Numbered from the stretch's first letter, positions 44,159-53,710 are shown. The stretch: 64,000 bases of DNA from Mycobacterium lepraemurium (GCA_002291465.1 CP021238.1:620001-684000), one strand, 5' to 3'. Numbers and translations are program-made. Notes: generated from the letters alone by a model not told the origin.

Positions 44159-45247
44159 GTGCCCGCTTTGCGCACCTTCGGGGTCTCGCTGTTGGTCACC
44201 GCGGCGGCCCTGGTGCTCGGATACGCCTACGGCGGCCCCAAGAGTCTGTACCTGCTGCTGGTGCTGGCGGCCCTCGAGGTGTCGCTGTCCTTCGACAACG
44301 CCGTCATCAACGCCGCGGTGCTCAAGCAGATGAGTCGGTTCTGGCAGCGGATGTTCCTGACGATCGGGATCCTGGTCGCCGTGTTCGGGATGCGGCTGCT
44401 GTTCCCGTTGCTGATCGTGTGGGCGACCGTGGGCCTCGACCCGGTGCGCGCGCTCGAGTTGGCGCTGCGCCCGCCCCCGCACGACGCGCTGGAATTTCCC
44501 GACGGCTCGCCCAGCTACGAGAAGCTGCTCACCGCCGCCCATCCCCAGATCGCCGCGTTCGGCGGCATCTTCCTGCTGATGCTGTTCTTGGACTTCCTGC
44601 TAATCGATCGAGATATCAAGTGGCTCAAGTGGATTGAGGTTCCTTTCGCCCGCATCGGGCGGCTGGGTCAGGTGTCGGTGGTGCTGAGCGGCCTGACGCT
44701 GGTGCTGGTCGGCACCGGGTTGACGCACTCCAGCCAGGAGGCGGTGACGGTGCTGACCGCCGGACTGCTGGGCATGGCCGCTTACCTGGTGGTCAACGGT
44801 CTGAGCCGGGCGTTTCGGCCGTCCGGGGTGGGGCAACCACAACCGGCTGGCCCGGCGACCGGCTGGGCCGGGCTGAGTCTGTTCCTCTATCTGGAGGTGC
44901 TCGACGCCGCCTTCTCGTTCGACGGGGTCACCGGCGCGTTCGCCATCACCTCGGACCCGATCGTCATCGTGCTGGGGCTGGGCGTGGTGGGCTCGATGTT
45001 CGTCCGGTCGATCACCATCTACCTGGTGCACCAGGAAACGCTGGACCGGTACGTGTACCTGGAACACGGCGCGCACCGGGCGATCGGCGCGCTGGCGGTG
45101 ATCATGCTGGCGTCCATCGAGCCGCGGCTGACCGTTCCCGAGCCGGTGACCGCGTCGGTCGGGGTGTTCTTCATCGGCGCGGCGGTGGGCTTCAGCGTGC
45201 TGCGGCGCCGCCGCGAATCCGGGCGGGCTAGTGCCCCTGGGCCTTGA
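44159..45247 (+). CDS. DUF475/TerC-superfamily membrane protein (Rv3629c ortholog)
   Basis: 362 aa, eight or nine transmembrane helices. Two repeated acidic motifs typical of the TerC/LysE-like fold are visible: [17 protein letters not shown] early and [19 protein letters not shown] late, likely metal-ion-binding positions in the membrane. TerC relatives export manganese or act in metal homeostasis; specificity here is unknown. GTG start with an AAAGGA ribosome-binding site; 3' end overlaps ppa by 20 bp convergently. Confidence 0.88.
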   Translation: MPALRTFGVSLLVTAAALVLGYAYGGPKSLYLLLVLAALEVSLSFDNAVINAAVLKQMSRFWQRMFLTIGILVAVFGMRLLFPLLIVWATVGLDPVRALELALRPPPHDALEFPDGSPSYEKLLTAAHPQIAAFGGIFLLMLFLDFLLIDRDIKWLKWIEVPFARIGRLGQVSVVLSGLTLVLVGTGLTHSSQEAVTVLTAGLLGMAAYLVVNGLSRAFRPSGVGQPQPAGPATGWAGLSLFLYLEVLDAAFSFDGVTGAFAITSDPIVIVLGLGVVGSMFVRSITIYLVHQETLDRYVYLEHGAHRAIGALAVIMLASIEPRLTVPEPVTASVGVFFIGAAVGFSVLRRRRESGRASAPGP

Positions 45248-45716
45248 ACCGTTCGATCGACCGCTGCACCTCGGCCTCGGCCTGGGCACGGCCGACCCAG
45301 TCCGCGGCCTTGACGAACTTGCCCGGCTCCAGGTCCTTGTAGTGCACGAAGAAGTGCTTGATCACGTCGAGCTCGAACTCCGGGACGTCGCCGATGTCCT
45401 GGATGTGCTCCCAGCGGTGGTCGCCGGCCGCCACGCACAGCACCTTGTCGTCGCCGCCCTTCTCGTCGGTCATCCGGAACATGCCGACCGGGCGGGCCTC
45501 GACGATCACCCCGGGGAACACCGACTGCGGCAGCAGCACCATCGCGTCCAGCGGGTCGCCGTCCTCACCCAGAGTGTCCTCGATGAAGCCGTAGTCGGTC
45601 GGGTAGGCCATCGCGGTGTACAGGTAGCGGTCCAGGCGCAGCCGACCGGTCTCGTGGTCGACCTCGTATTTGTTCCGCTGGCCCTTGAGGATCTCGATGG
45701 TCACGTCGAATTCCAC
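45228..45716 (-). CDS. ppa: Inorganic pyrophosphatase
   Basis: 162-aa soluble family I pyrophosphatase. Active-site segments: [41 protein letters not shown] (EDGDPLDA metal ligands) and [12 protein letters not shown]. Mycobacterial enzymes have active-site His residues, here within [10 protein letters not shown]. Essential for removing PPi from polymerase and ligase reactions. ATG at 45716, divergent from dacB. Intact. Confidence 0.97.
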   Translation of the reverse strand: MEFDVTIEILKGQRNKYEVDHETGRLRLDRYLYTAMAYPTDYGFIEDTLGEDGDPLDAMVLLPQSVFPGVIVEARPVGMFRMTDEKGGDDKVLCVAAGDHRWEHIQDIGDVPEFELDVIKHFFVHYKDLEPGKFVKAADWVGRAQAEAEVQRSIERFKAQGH

Positions 45717-45837
45717 CGCGTCGGCTCCTTGTCTGGGTAGGCAGTCTGGGTAGGCAGGCCAATTTTGCTCTGCTACACCCTAGTCGAGCCCGGCGGCGTC
45801 GATTCGGCAGAATGGCGTGCAGACAGTCAGGAGAGTG

Positions 45838-47223
45838 ATGGCCCGTACTCGCTGGCAGAAATCCACCCCAGTGTTCATCGGGTTGGGCGTGCTGGCGTTC
45901 GTCGCTGCCGTGGTGGTTGCGGCAACGTTTTTCACCACGACCGGGCACGGCGCGGGCAGCGCACACGCCCCGATACCGGCTCCGCATGCGCCCACGGTCA
46001 AGCCGGGCATGCTGCCGGTCAGCGACACCGCCGAGCTACCCACCGGACCCGGGGTGAGCGCCGCGCTGGCGCCGGTGGCTGCCGATCCCAACCTGGGCCG
46101 GCTGGGCGGCCGGATCACCGACGCCATCACCGGCAAAGAGCTGTGGCAGGTGGCCGACGACATGCCGTTGGTGCCGGCGTCCACCAACAAGGTGCTGACC
46201 GCCGCGGCGGCGCTGCTGACCCTGGACCGGCAGGCCCGGATCAGCACCCGGGTGGTGGCCGGCAGCCAGAACGCGCAGGGGCCCGTCGTGCTGGTGGGTG
46301 CGGGCGATCCGGTGCTGTCGGCGGCCCCGCCCGGGCAGCCGACCTGGTATCGGGGCGCGGCCCGGATCAGCGACCTGGTCGAGCAGATCCGCCGCAGCGG
46401 CGTGACGCCGACCGCGGTGCAGGTGGACACCTCGGCGTTCAGCGGACCGACGATGGCGCAGGGCTGGGATCCCTCCGACGTGGACAACGGCGACATCGCG
46501 CCGATCGAGTCGGTGATGATCGACGCCGGACGCATCCAGCCCACCACGGTCAACTCCCGCCGCACCCGCACACCGGCGCTGGATGCGGGCCGGGAGCTGG
46601 CCAAGGCGCTGGGGTTGGACCCCAACGCGGTGACGGTCGCGACGGCGCCGTCCGGGGCGCGGCAGCTGGCCGTCGTGCAGTCGGCGCCGTTGGTGCAGCG
46701 GCTGTCGGAGATGATGGACCACTCCGACAACGTGCTGGCCGAGTGCATCGCCCGGGAGGTCGCGGCGGCCATCAACCGGCCGCGCAGCTTCGCGGGTGCG
46801 GCCGACGCGGTCACCAACCGGCTCAGCACCGCCCACGTCGACACCGCCGGCGCGACGCTGATGGATTCCAGCGGGCTGTCGGTCGACGACCGGCTGACCG
46901 CCAAGACGCTCGACGGCGTGCTGCAGGCCGCCGCCGGGCCGGACCAGCCGGCGCTGCGGGCGCTGCTGGATTTGCTGCCGATCGCCGCCGGCAGCGGCAC
47001 CTTGGGCGACCGGTTCACCGACGCCTCGACCAACCAGGGCCCGGCCGGCTGGCTGCGGGCCAAGACCGGCTCGCTGACCGCCATCAACGCGCTAGCCGGC
47101 GTCCTCACCGACCGCAGCGGGCGGGTACTCACCTTCGCGTTCATCTCCAACGATGCCGGCCCCAACGGCCGCAACGCGATGGACGCGCTGGCCACCCGGC
47201 TCTGGTTCTGCGGGTGCTCATGA
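45838..47223 (+). CDS. dacB: D-alanyl-D-alanine carboxypeptidase (PBP4-like, Rv3627c ortholog)
   Basis: 461 aa from the ATG at 45838, behind AGGAG at 45828-45832; in-frame GTGs lie just upstream. One N-terminal membrane helix (VFIGLGVLAFVAAVVVAATFF) and a periplasmic S13-type penicillin-binding domain. Catalytic motifs STNK (Ser115, Lys118), SDN (Ser296-Asn298) and KTG (Lys409) are intact. Trims peptidoglycan stem peptides. The stop overlaps the next ATG by 4 bp. Confidence 0.94.
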   Translation: MARTRWQKSTPVFIGLGVLAFVAAVVVAATFFTTTGHGAGSAHAPIPAPHAPTVKPGMLPVSDTAELPTGPGVSAALAPVAADPNLGRLGGRITDAITGKELWQVADDMPLVPASTNKVLTAAAALLTLDRQARISTRVVAGSQNAQGPVVLVGAGDPVLSAAPPGQPTWYRGAARISDLVEQIRRSGVTPTAVQVDTSAFSGPTMAQGWDPSDVDNGDIAPIESVMIDAGRIQPTTVNSRRTRTPALDAGRELAKALGLDPNAVTVATAPSGARQLAVVQSAPLVQRLSEMMDHSDNVLAECIAREVAAAINRPRSFAGAADAVTNRLSTAHVDTAGATLMDSSGLSVDDRLTAKTLDGVLQAAAGPDQPALRALLDLLPIAAGSGTLGDRFTDASTNQGPAGWLRAKTGSLTAINALAGVLTDRSGRVLTFAFISNDAGPNGRNAMDALATRLWFCGCS

Positions 47224-48293
47224 CGTCGGCGCCCGATCTGACGCTGGGTACCGCCGTCGACTGGCGATTCGCGGCCAGCGTCGGCCGGCGGCTGGCCCGG
47301 CCTGGCCCGCCGTCCACCGACTACACCCGCCGCCAGGTGATCGACGAACTCGCGGGCGCCGCCACCAAGGCCGAGCCGTTGGTGCGCCAGGTCACCGGCC
47401 TGCTCACCGACGGCGCCGACGACGGCCGGGTGCCCGCCGCCCGCATCGTCGACCGCCCGGAGTGGATCGCCGCGGCGGCGGAGTCGATGCGGGTGATGAT
47501 GAACGGCACCGAGCGGCCGCGCGGATTCCTCACCGGCCGGGTCACCGGCGCGCAGACCGGCGCGGTGCTGGCCTACGTGTCGTCGGGGATCCTCGGCCAG
47601 TACGACCCGTTCGCCACCGACCGGGGCGCCGGCGCGGGTTGCCTGCTGCTGGTCTACCCCAACGTCATCGCCGTCGAGCGGCAGCTGCGGATCGAGCCGT
47701 CCGATTTCCGGCTCTGGGTCTGCCTGCACGAGGTCACCCACCGCGTCCAGTTTACCGCCAACCCCTGGTTGCCCGGCTACATGTCGCAGGCGCTGGCCCT
47801 GCTGACCCGCGACACCGGCGACGACCCGGGGCAGCTGCTGAGCCGGCTCGCCGACTACGCGCGCAACCGCGGCAATCCGGCGTTACAGGCCGACGCGAAC
47901 TCGACCGGGATCCTCGGGCTGGTGCGGGCCGTGCAGTCCGAGCCCCAGCGCCAGGCCCTGGACCAGCTGCTGGTGCTCGGCACCCTGCTGGAGGGCCACG
48001 CCGACCACGTGATGGACGCCGTCGGCCCGATGGCGGTGCCGTCGGTGGCCACCATCCGCCGCCGCTTCGACGAGCACCGGAACCGCAAGCAGCCGCCGCT
48101 GCAGCGGTTGCTGCGCGCCCTGCTGGGGCTCGACGCCAAACTCAGCCAGTACACCCGGGGTGAGGCGTTCGTCGACCAGGTGGTGGGCCGGGTCGGCATG
48201 GCGCGGTTCAACGCCGTTTGGACGGGGCCCGAAACGCTGCCGCTGCCCGTCGAAATCGAAGAGCCCCAGCGATGGATCGACCGGGTACTGTAG
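47220..48293 (+). CDS. Zincin-like metalloprotease family protein (Rv3626c ortholog)
   Basis: 357 aa, PF10103-type (zincin_2) protein. The zinc motif CLHEVTHRVQF gives His170, Glu171, His174; a C-terminal LLEGHADHVMD helix may carry a third ligand. These are sometimes called coenzyme F420 biosynthesis-associated proteins, but the link is only by neighbourhood in other genomes. No signal peptide. ATG overlaps dacB stop; the 3' end overlaps tilS by 22 bp. Confidence 0.88.
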   Translation: MTSAPDLTLGTAVDWRFAASVGRRLARPGPPSTDYTRRQVIDELAGAATKAEPLVRQVTGLLTDGADDGRVPAARIVDRPEWIAAAAESMRVMMNGTERPRGFLTGRVTGAQTGAVLAYVSSGILGQYDPFATDRGAGAGCLLLVYPNVIAVERQLRIEPSDFRLWVCLHEVTHRVQFTANPWLPGYMSQALALLTRDTGDDPGQLLSRLADYARNRGNPALQADANSTGILGLVRAVQSEPQRQALDQLLVLGTLLEGHADHVMDAVGPMAVPSVATIRRRFDEHRNRKQPPLQRLLRALLGLDAKLSQYTRGEAFVDQVVGRVGMARFNAVWTGPETLPLPVEIEEPQRWIDRVL

Positions 48294-49234
48294 ACCGGCT
48301 GCGCACCGCGGTCGAGGCGTTCAGCACGGCCCACCTGGGTGCGGTCGAACGCTGGTGCGTGGCGCTGTCCGGCGGCCCGGATTCGCTGGCGCTCACCGCC
48401 GTGGCGGCCCGGCTGCGGCCCACGACCGCGGTGATCGTCGACCACGGCCTGCAACCGGACTCGGCCGCCGTCGCGCAAACCGCCCGGGCCCAGGCCATTG
48501 CGTTGGGTTGTGTTGCGGCGCAAGTAGTTTCGGTTCACGTCGACGGTGATGGCGGCCCGGAGGCGGCGGCGCGGCGGGCCCGCTACGCGGCGCTGGCCGC
48601 GCACCGGGACGGGCCGGTGCTGTTGGGTCACACCCTCGACGATCAGGCCGAGACGGTGCTGTTGGGGCTCGGCCGCGGGTCGGGGGTGCGCTCGATCGCG
48701 GGCATGCGTCCCCACGATCCGCCGTGGTGCCGGCCGCTGCTCGGGCAACGGCGCGCGGTGACGCACGCGGCATGCGCGGAGTTGGGCCTGACGGCGTGGC
48801 AGGACCTGCACAACAGCGACCGCCGGTTCACCCGGGCCCGGCTGCGCGCCGAGGTGCTGCCGCTGCTGGAAGAGGTGCTCGGCGGCGGCGTGGCCGAGGC
48901 GCTGGCCCGCACCGCGACGGCGCTGCGCGAGGACAACGAGTTGCTCGACGCGCTGGCCGAGCGGGCACTGCCCGCGGCCCGGGCCGGGGCGGGGCTGCAG
49001 GTGGCGGCGCTGGCGGCGCTGGACACGCCCGTGCGGCGCCGGGTGATCCGGGCCTGGCTGCTGGCCGGCGGTGCAACCGGATTGACCGACAAGCAGATTC
49101 GCGGGGTGGACAACCTGGTCACCGCCTGGCGCGGTCAGGGCGGGGTGGCGGTGGGGTCGTCGCTGCCCGGCGAGCGGCTGTTCGCGGGGTGCCGCGACGG
49201 TGTGTTGACGCTGTGGCGCGAGCCGGTCCGTTAA
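48272..49234 (+). CDS. tilS: tRNA(Ile)-lysidine synthase
   Basis: 320-aa N-type ATP pyrophosphatase. PP-loop SGGPDS at residues 33-38, [30 protein letters not shown] and [14 protein letters not shown] are the TilS signatures. Makes lysidine at C34 of tRNA-Ile(CAU), essential for AUA decoding. Start ATG at 48272 lies inside the end of the upstream gene. A single short C-terminal domain is present as in M. tuberculosis MesJ. Confidence 0.95.
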   Translation: MDRPGTVDRLRTAVEAFSTAHLGAVERWCVALSGGPDSLALTAVAARLRPTTAVIVDHGLQPDSAAVAQTARAQAIALGCVAAQVVSVHVDGDGGPEAAARRARYAALAAHRDGPVLLGHTLDDQAETVLLGLGRGSGVRSIAGMRPHDPPWCRPLLGQRRAVTHAACAELGLTAWQDLHNSDRRFTRARLRAEVLPLLEEVLGGGVAEALARTATALREDNELLDALAERALPAARAGAGLQVAALAALDTPVRRRVIRAWLLAGGATGLTDKQIRGVDNLVTAWRGQGGVAVGSSLPGERLFAGCRDGVLTLWREPVR

Positions 49235-49290
49235 CCGCAATGCCGGAGCCGCCGTTGGTTATTCGCCCGCCGGCGTGGCACGCTGTGGGC

Positions 49291-49896
49291 GTGGCCCAGA
49301 TCTCCTCGGCGATCACCCCCGCCCAGCCCGCGGAGCTGTACCCTGGGGATATCAAGTCTGTCCTGCTGACGGCGGAGCAAATTCAGGCCCGCATCGCCGA
49401 ACTCGGCCGCGAAATCGGGGACAACTACCGCGACGCCGCGGCCGAGATCGGACAGGACCTGCTGCTGATCACCGTGCTCAAGGGTGCTGTGATCTTCGTC
49501 ACCGACCTGGCCCGCGCGATTCCGCTGCCCACCCAGTTCGAATTCATGGCCGTCAGCTCCTACGGGTCGTCGACGTCGTCGTCGGGCGTGGTGCGCATCC
49601 TCAAGGACCTGGACCGTGACATCCAAGGCCGCGACGTGCTGATCGTCGAGGATGTCGTGGACTCGGGGCTGACGCTGTCCTGGCTGCTGCGCAACCTGAG
49701 CACCCGTCATCCCCGGTCGCTGCGGGTGTGCACGCTGTTGCGCAAGCCCGACGCCAGGGGCGCCCACGTCGACATCCCCTACGTGGGGTTCGACATCCCC
49801 AACGACTTCGTGGTGGGATACGGCCTCGACTACGACGAGCGCTACCGCGACCTGTCCTACATCGGCACCCTGGACCCCAGGGTCTACCAGCAGTAG
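49291..49896 (+). CDS. hpt: Hypoxanthine-guanine phosphoribosyltransferase
   Basis: 201 aa from the GTG at 49291 ([20 protein letters not shown]); GTG at 49285 and ATG at 49240 are also in frame. PRPP loop [16 protein letters not shown] and the flexible-loop [11 protein letters not shown] are intact; C-terminal [18 protein letters not shown] is the purine-binding part. Purine salvage to IMP/GMP in the cytosol. In most bacteria tilS-hpt-ftsH are adjacent; here ftsH lies 7.7 kb away beyond the accessory segment, as the two are also separated in M. tuberculosis. Confidence 0.95.
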   Translation: MAQISSAITPAQPAELYPGDIKSVLLTAEQIQARIAELGREIGDNYRDAAAEIGQDLLLITVLKGAVIFVTDLARAIPLPTQFEFMAVSSYGSSTSSSGVVRILKDLDRDIQGRDVLIVEDVVDSGLTLSWLLRNLSTRHPRSLRVCTLLRKPDARGAHVDIPYVGFDIPNDFVVGYGLDYDERYRDLSYIGTLDPRVYQQ

Positions 49897-49903
49897 CTCC
49901 CGC

Positions 49904-50653
49904 TCAGTCCAGCTCCCAGGACGCGGTGACGGTGAACTTCACCGTCTGCTGGCCCGGTTCCAGCGGCACCGCCATCGGCATCGCGCGTGGCGACGGTGGC
50001 GGGCCGCCGGGTGGCGGGGCGTTGCCCGTCGCCTCCGAGATGGACAGCACCTTGCCCAGGTGCAGACCGGACAGCTGGGCGTACTGCTCGGCGCGGCTCT
50101 TGGCGCCATTGAACGCCCGGGTGCGGGCGTCCTTGACCAGCTGCGAATCGTCGGCGATGGAGTAGCTGACCGACCGGATCCGGGTGGCGTCGCCGCCGGT
50201 GCCGACGATGAGGGCCAGCAGTCGTGACGCGGCGTCGGGCGGGTGGATCTTGACGGCGACGGCGTTGCTGGCGCGATAGCCGGTGATTGCGGCGCTGCCG
50301 CCGGCCTCGGGGTTGCTGTACTGGGGTGTCAGCGCGACCTCGGTGGTACTGCTGTCCTTGTGGTCGATGCCCGCGCCGACCAGCGCGTTGATGACGGCCT
50401 GCTGACGCTCGTTGGTCTGGTTCATCGCGGCGGTGACATCGGGCGCGGTGAACTCGATGCCGACGTCGGCGGTCAGGGTGTCCGGAACGCCCTGGACCTG
50501 GCCGGAACCCACCACCGTCACCTGCCGGGGCGCGGCGCCGGACGGCGGCGGGCCGTGCTTGTCGCACGCCGAGATCGCGACGACGGCCAGCCCGGCGGCG
50601 TCCGCCGCGATCGCTGAGCGGACACACTTCGGGGCGTTCGTTGCGACCGGCAT
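49904..50653 (-). CDS. lpqG: SIMPL-domain lipoprotein LpqG
   Basis: 249 aa from the ATG at 50653 (a GTG three codons upstream is also in frame). Signal peptide with lipobox ISAC, Cys30. The rest is a SIMPL/DUF541 domain (VTVVGSGQVQGVPDTLTADVGIEF when joined; GYRASNAVAVKI; ARTRAFNGAKSRAEQYAQLSG). Outer-envelope lipoprotein of unknown function, next to the PE/PPE genes as in M. tuberculosis. Convergent with hpt, 7 bp apart. Confidence 0.9.
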   Translation of the reverse strand: MPVATNAPKCVRSAIAADAAGLAVVAISACDKHGPPPSGAAPRQVTVVGSGQVQGVPDTLTADVGIEFTAPDVTAAMNQTNERQQAVINALVGAGIDHKDSSTTEVALTPQYSNPEAGGSAAITGYRASNAVAVKIHPPDAASRLLALIVGTGGDATRIRSVSYSIADDSQLVKDARTRAFNGAKSRAEQYAQLSGLHLGKVLSISEATGNAPPPGGPPPSPRAMPMAVPLEPGQQTVKFTVTASWELD

Positions 50654-50984
50654 GTCTGGCACCTTAGCCGCCGCGGCGTCGTCCGGTTTGCTCGGACGTC
50701 ACCCATGCGTGGTGCCGGCGCCGCTGGCAAACCAGGTTGGGGTGGCGTGCGCGACTCATATAAGGACGTATATGACTCCAATCATATTGTAATACAGGGG
50801 TATTAATGACAAATCCAAAAGCCGAAGAAGCGCCGCACAGCTAAGTGAACAGTTGTCGAATCGGCCATGAATTGGGCCTATTGGGGCTGTTCTCACTGGA
50901 CGCGACTGACCTAACGTGTCCAGCCGGTATCCGAAAAGTGTTCTGCTGAACGGTATTTGAGGAGGGGACATATCATTTCTGATT
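50654..50984. promoter_or_regulatory. AT-rich divergent region between lpqG and the PE gene
   Basis: 331 bp, clearly AT-richer than the surroundings from about 50750 to 50980, as expected for an Lsr2/EspR-type silenced PE/PPE promoter region. It holds the inverted repeat at 50757-50774 and a short ORF (MTNPKAEEAPHS, from 50807) too small to judge. No convincing sigma-factor promoter could be assigned. GAGGAGGGGAC precedes the PE start. Confidence 0.5.
50757..50774. promoter_or_regulatory. Operator-like inverted repeat
   Basis: CATATA-AGGACG-TATATG, perfect 6-bp arms with a 6-bp spacer, in the AT-rich gap upstream of the PE gene. It resembles a dimeric regulator site; the regulator is unknown. 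Confidence 0.45.
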
Positions 50985-51269
50985 GTGCGCCCGGAAATAT
51001 TGGATGCGGCGGCCCGGGAGCTGAACGGCATCAATGCCGCGGTGCTGCAGAGCAATTCGTCCGTGGCAGCGCCGACCACGGCGGTGGCTCCGGCCGCCGC
51101 CGATGTGGTGTCGCTGGTGACGGCGGCGCGGTTCTTCCGGCACGGGCTGGCCTTCCAGGAGGTCAGTGCGCAGGCCGCGCAGCTGCGCGACCAGTTCGCG
51201 ACAACCCTTGGCGTCAGCGCCGGTTCGTATGCCGCCGCCGAGATCGCCAACACCGCCGCGGTCGGCTGA
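50985..51269 (+). CDS. PE-family protein (PE32-like, Rv3622c position)
   Basis: 94-aa PE domain only. Two helices with ELNGINAAVLQSNSSVAAP between them; the type VII secretion signal YxxxE is present as GSYAAAEIAN. It begins at the GTG at 50985 after a strong GAGGAGGGG ribosome-binding site. PE proteins are exported as heterodimers with a PPE partner; here the partner immediately downstream is truncated, so secretion is doubtful unless another PPE substitutes. Confidence 0.88.
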   Translation: MRPEILDAAARELNGINAAVLQSNSSVAAPTTAVAPAAADVVSLVTAARFFRHGLAFQEVSAQAAQLRDQFATTLGVSAGSYAAAEIANTAAVG

Positions 51270-51278
51270 GGGAGCACG

Positions 51279-51366
51279 ATGCTGGATTTCGCGCAGCTTC
51301 CGCCGGAGATCAACTCCGGGCTGATGTATTCCGGACCCGGCGCGGGGCCGCTGCTGGCCGCGGCGG
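51279..51366 (+). pseudogene. PPE gene fragment (5' end of a PPE65-like gene)
   Basis: From the ATG at 51279 the first 29 codons are a normal PPE start: [20 protein letters not shown] then PLLAAAA. The expected continuation (AWDGLAAEL...) is replaced from about 51366 by the reverse strand of a 13E12-type gene. The rest of the PPE gene and the esx pair that follow it in M. tuberculosis (Rv3620c-Rv3619c) are missing. It is 9 bp downstream of the PE stop with its own GGGAG ribosome-binding site. Confidence 0.85.
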
Positions 51367-52244
51367 CGGTGCGCGGCCGCCGCCAGTCGGCGCACCTGGT
51401 CGGCGGCGATGACGCCGTAGCCTTCCAGGTAGCCCGGCTCGGCGCCATCGGCGTATACGGTTCGGTCGCTGGCCACTACGTTGATGACCACCCGCGCCCC
51501 GGTCCGGTCGTCTGCATTCTGGTCGCCGGTTCGAGCCGGGCAGTCGGGTTGTCCACAGGCGCAGTGCAATCCGCGGCCCTCGGCCAGCGCGGCCAACGCG
51601 TCGGCGCGGCGCTGATCCAGCGTCCGGGGATCCGCCGGGCATACCTGCTTGGCGAGTTGGGATAACCGCCGGTCGAACGCCGTCGCCGCGGCGGCGGCGA
51701 CCGAGCCGTGCACCTCGGCCATCCCGTTCTCCGCGGCGCTGATCCCGATGTGCCGGTCCTCTTCGGCGGTCAGCCGGCGCTCGCGCGCGGCGTCGGGATC
51801 GGCGGTGCGCACGGCGGCGTCGACGGCGTTGACGATCCGCTGCCGCGACCAGCCGTGCCAGTTGCCGATGCGGGCGGCGAGCGACCGGTCAAGCTTGGCG
51901 ATCAATTCCGCGTCGGTGACCAGACTCGTGCGGGTGATGATCAATCGTACTGTGCGCCAGTCGGTTCGCCCTCGGCGAGCAGCGCCGCCACCTCCGGCAG
52001 CCTGGTGTCGAGCGTCTCGGCGTAGGACACCAGGTAGCTGGCTGCCGCCGCAGAGAGGTTCATCGCCGCGGCCACCTCGGCGGCGGTCTGCTCGAAGCCG
52101 TCGATCTCCGCATACTCCGGCTCCGGGCGCCCCGGCCGCTCCAGCCGCCACGGCCGCGAACCGGCGCGCCACCCGCATCGACTCCTCGCGATGGGTGGAC
52201 TCGATCACCGCCACCAACGCAACCGGATCCCGCCGTTCGAGCAA
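51367..52244 (-). pseudogene. REP13E12-family (DUF222/HNH) gene fragment, truncated and frameshifted
   Basis: N-terminal two thirds of a 13E12-repeat protein. It starts at a TTG near 52244 (LVAVIESTHREESMRVARRFAAVAA), shifts frame at about 52150-52165 to PEPEYAEIDGFEQTAAEVAA and SYAETLDTRLPEVAALL, and shifts back near 51958 to [35 protein letters not shown] and [20 protein letters not shown]. There it joins the PPE fragment and the HNH part is lost. In mycobacteria 13E12 repeats are mobile-like, sometimes phage-targeted sequences. Confidence 0.82.
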
Positions 52245-52267
52245 GGGCTCGAGTGTAGCACCCCGCT

Positions 52268-52279
52268 AAGACATCAGGG
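52268..52279. repeat. Left copy of candidate target-site duplication
   Basis: AAGACATCAGGG, identical to 53699-53710 and directly outside the left end of the insertion sequence. Confidence 0.6.
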
Positions 52280-53698
52280 TTGTCATCTCCCAGGACATCG
52301 GTGATAGTTCTGCATCAGGACATCGGTGACAGTTCGGGTGGTCTTGGTGGTGACAGTTCTGGCCGCAATGCTCGGGCGGTGGCTGTTCATGAACCTATCG
52401 ATCCTCGTGTCCGTCTGGCGATCTCGCAGTGGCCTGATGATGCGCCCCGTGGGGTGGTCTCGACGTTTTGCGCCGAGCATGGCGTCTCCCGAAAATCGTT
52501 CTACGGGTTGCGAAAACGCGCCAAGACCGAGGGGCCGGCCGCGGTCTTCGAGCCCAGGGCCCGACGACCGAAATCGAGCCCGTCGAAGTTCAGCGATGAA
52601 GTCAAAGCGCAGGCCGTGGCAGTGCGTGTCGCTCTAGAGTCCTCCGGTTTGGACCACGGGCCGATCAGTGTGCACGAGAAGATGCGCGCGATGGGCCTAG
52701 AACAGGTCCCCTCCACGGCGTCGCTGGCACGCATCTTCCGTGAGGCCGGCGTGGCTCGACTGGAGCCCAGGAAGAAGCCTCGTTCGGCATGGCGGCGGTT
52801 CGTCTATCCCGCACCGAACGCGTGCTGGCAGCTGGACGGCACCGAGTACGTGCTGACCGGTGGGCGCACCTGCGTGATCTTCCAGCTCATCGACGACCAC
52901 TCTCGCTACGCCGTGGCCTCGCACGTGGCCTGGGGTGAGACCGCCGAGGCCGCGATCGCCGTCTTTGACAAGGCGGTGGCCGCCCACGGGGTGCCCCAAC
53001 GGCTCCTGAGCGACAACGGTGCTGCGTTGAACCCGTCCCCGCCGTGGCTACATCGGTCAACTCGTCGAACACGCAAGTGCGCTCGGGGTCGAAGCGATCA
53101 CCGGCAAGCCTTACAAACCGACCACTCAGGGAAAAAACGAACGCTTTCACCAGACGCTGTTCCGCTATCTGGACAAGCAGTCACTCGCTGAGACGCTCGA
53201 TCAGTTGCAAGCCCAGGTGGACGCGTTCGACCACATCTACAACACCGAAAGACCCCACCAAGGGCTCCCCGGGCGCGTCACACCGCTGACCGCGTGGGAC
53301 GCGGCACCGAAGGCCGAGGCCCCACGCCCCGAACCCGTTCGGCCACTGTTCGACCGGCCCGCGCCACGAGTGCCGTTGGACCTGCCTGTCGGCACCGTCA
53401 TGAGATGGGTAACCACTGCGGGCACCATCGGGCTGGACTCAGTCACCTACATGGTCGACGTGCAACGCGCCTTCGAACACGTCCTGGTCGTCAGCGACGG
53501 CGACAAGATCATCGTGATCGACACCGACGGCGAAGTCCTCGCCGAGCACACCCGACCCTCACCCGGCATCACATACGTCGGCAACGGTAGACCCCGCGGC
53601 CCACGCCCCAAACCCGAAGGATCGCCACCAAAGTCCTGACACAGAAAGTGTCACCAATGTCCTGATGCAGAACTGTCACCGATGTCCCGAGACATCAC
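52280..53698 (+). mobile_element. IS481-type insertion sequence, about 1.42 kb
   Basis: One transposase gene bounded by inverted ends. Left: GGACATCGGTGATAG at 52293; right, on the complement: GGACATCGGTGACAG from 53687. Each end carries two copies of this motif 25 bp apart (52293-52335 and 53647-53687), likely transposase binding sites. The outermost bases are imprecise; the limits given are those bounded by the 12-bp direct repeats. It inserted at the very end of the alcohol dehydrogenase gene, next to the 13E12 fragment. Confidence 0.8.
52379..53639 (+). pseudogene. IS481-family DDE transposase, one frameshift
   Basis: From the GTG at 52379 (an ATG at 52280 is also in frame): helix-turn-helix FCAEHGVSRKSFYGLRKRA, then the integrase core with the first Asp in WQLDGTEYVL and second in LLSDNGAAL. 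At the C-run 53037-53040 (CCCC where three are expected) the frame shifts; the second half reads GYIGQLVEHASALGVEAITG and carries the catalytic Glu in TQGKNERFHQTL, then a C-terminal beta domain to the stop at 53639. Without the shift it would be about 420 aa. IS481 members use a single ORF, so programmed frameshifting is not expected. Confidence 0.85.
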
Positions 53699-53710
53699 AA
53701 GACATCAGGG
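53699..53710. repeat. Right copy of candidate target-site duplication
   Basis: AAGACATCAGGG, identical to 52268-52279. It contains the stop codon (complement TCA, 53705-53707) of the alcohol dehydrogenase gene. Confidence 0.6.

Noticed and set aside
50807..50845. Short ORF MTNPKAEEAPHS upstream of the PE gene as a leader peptide
   Set aside because: Only 12 codons in AT-rich DNA, no clear ribosome-binding site and no attenuator structure seen.
53031..53045. Programmed ribosomal frameshift in the transposase, as in IS3 elements
   Set aside because: The ORF layout and ends fit IS481, which has one ORF; the shift splits the DDE core, and there is no A-rich slippery heptamer.
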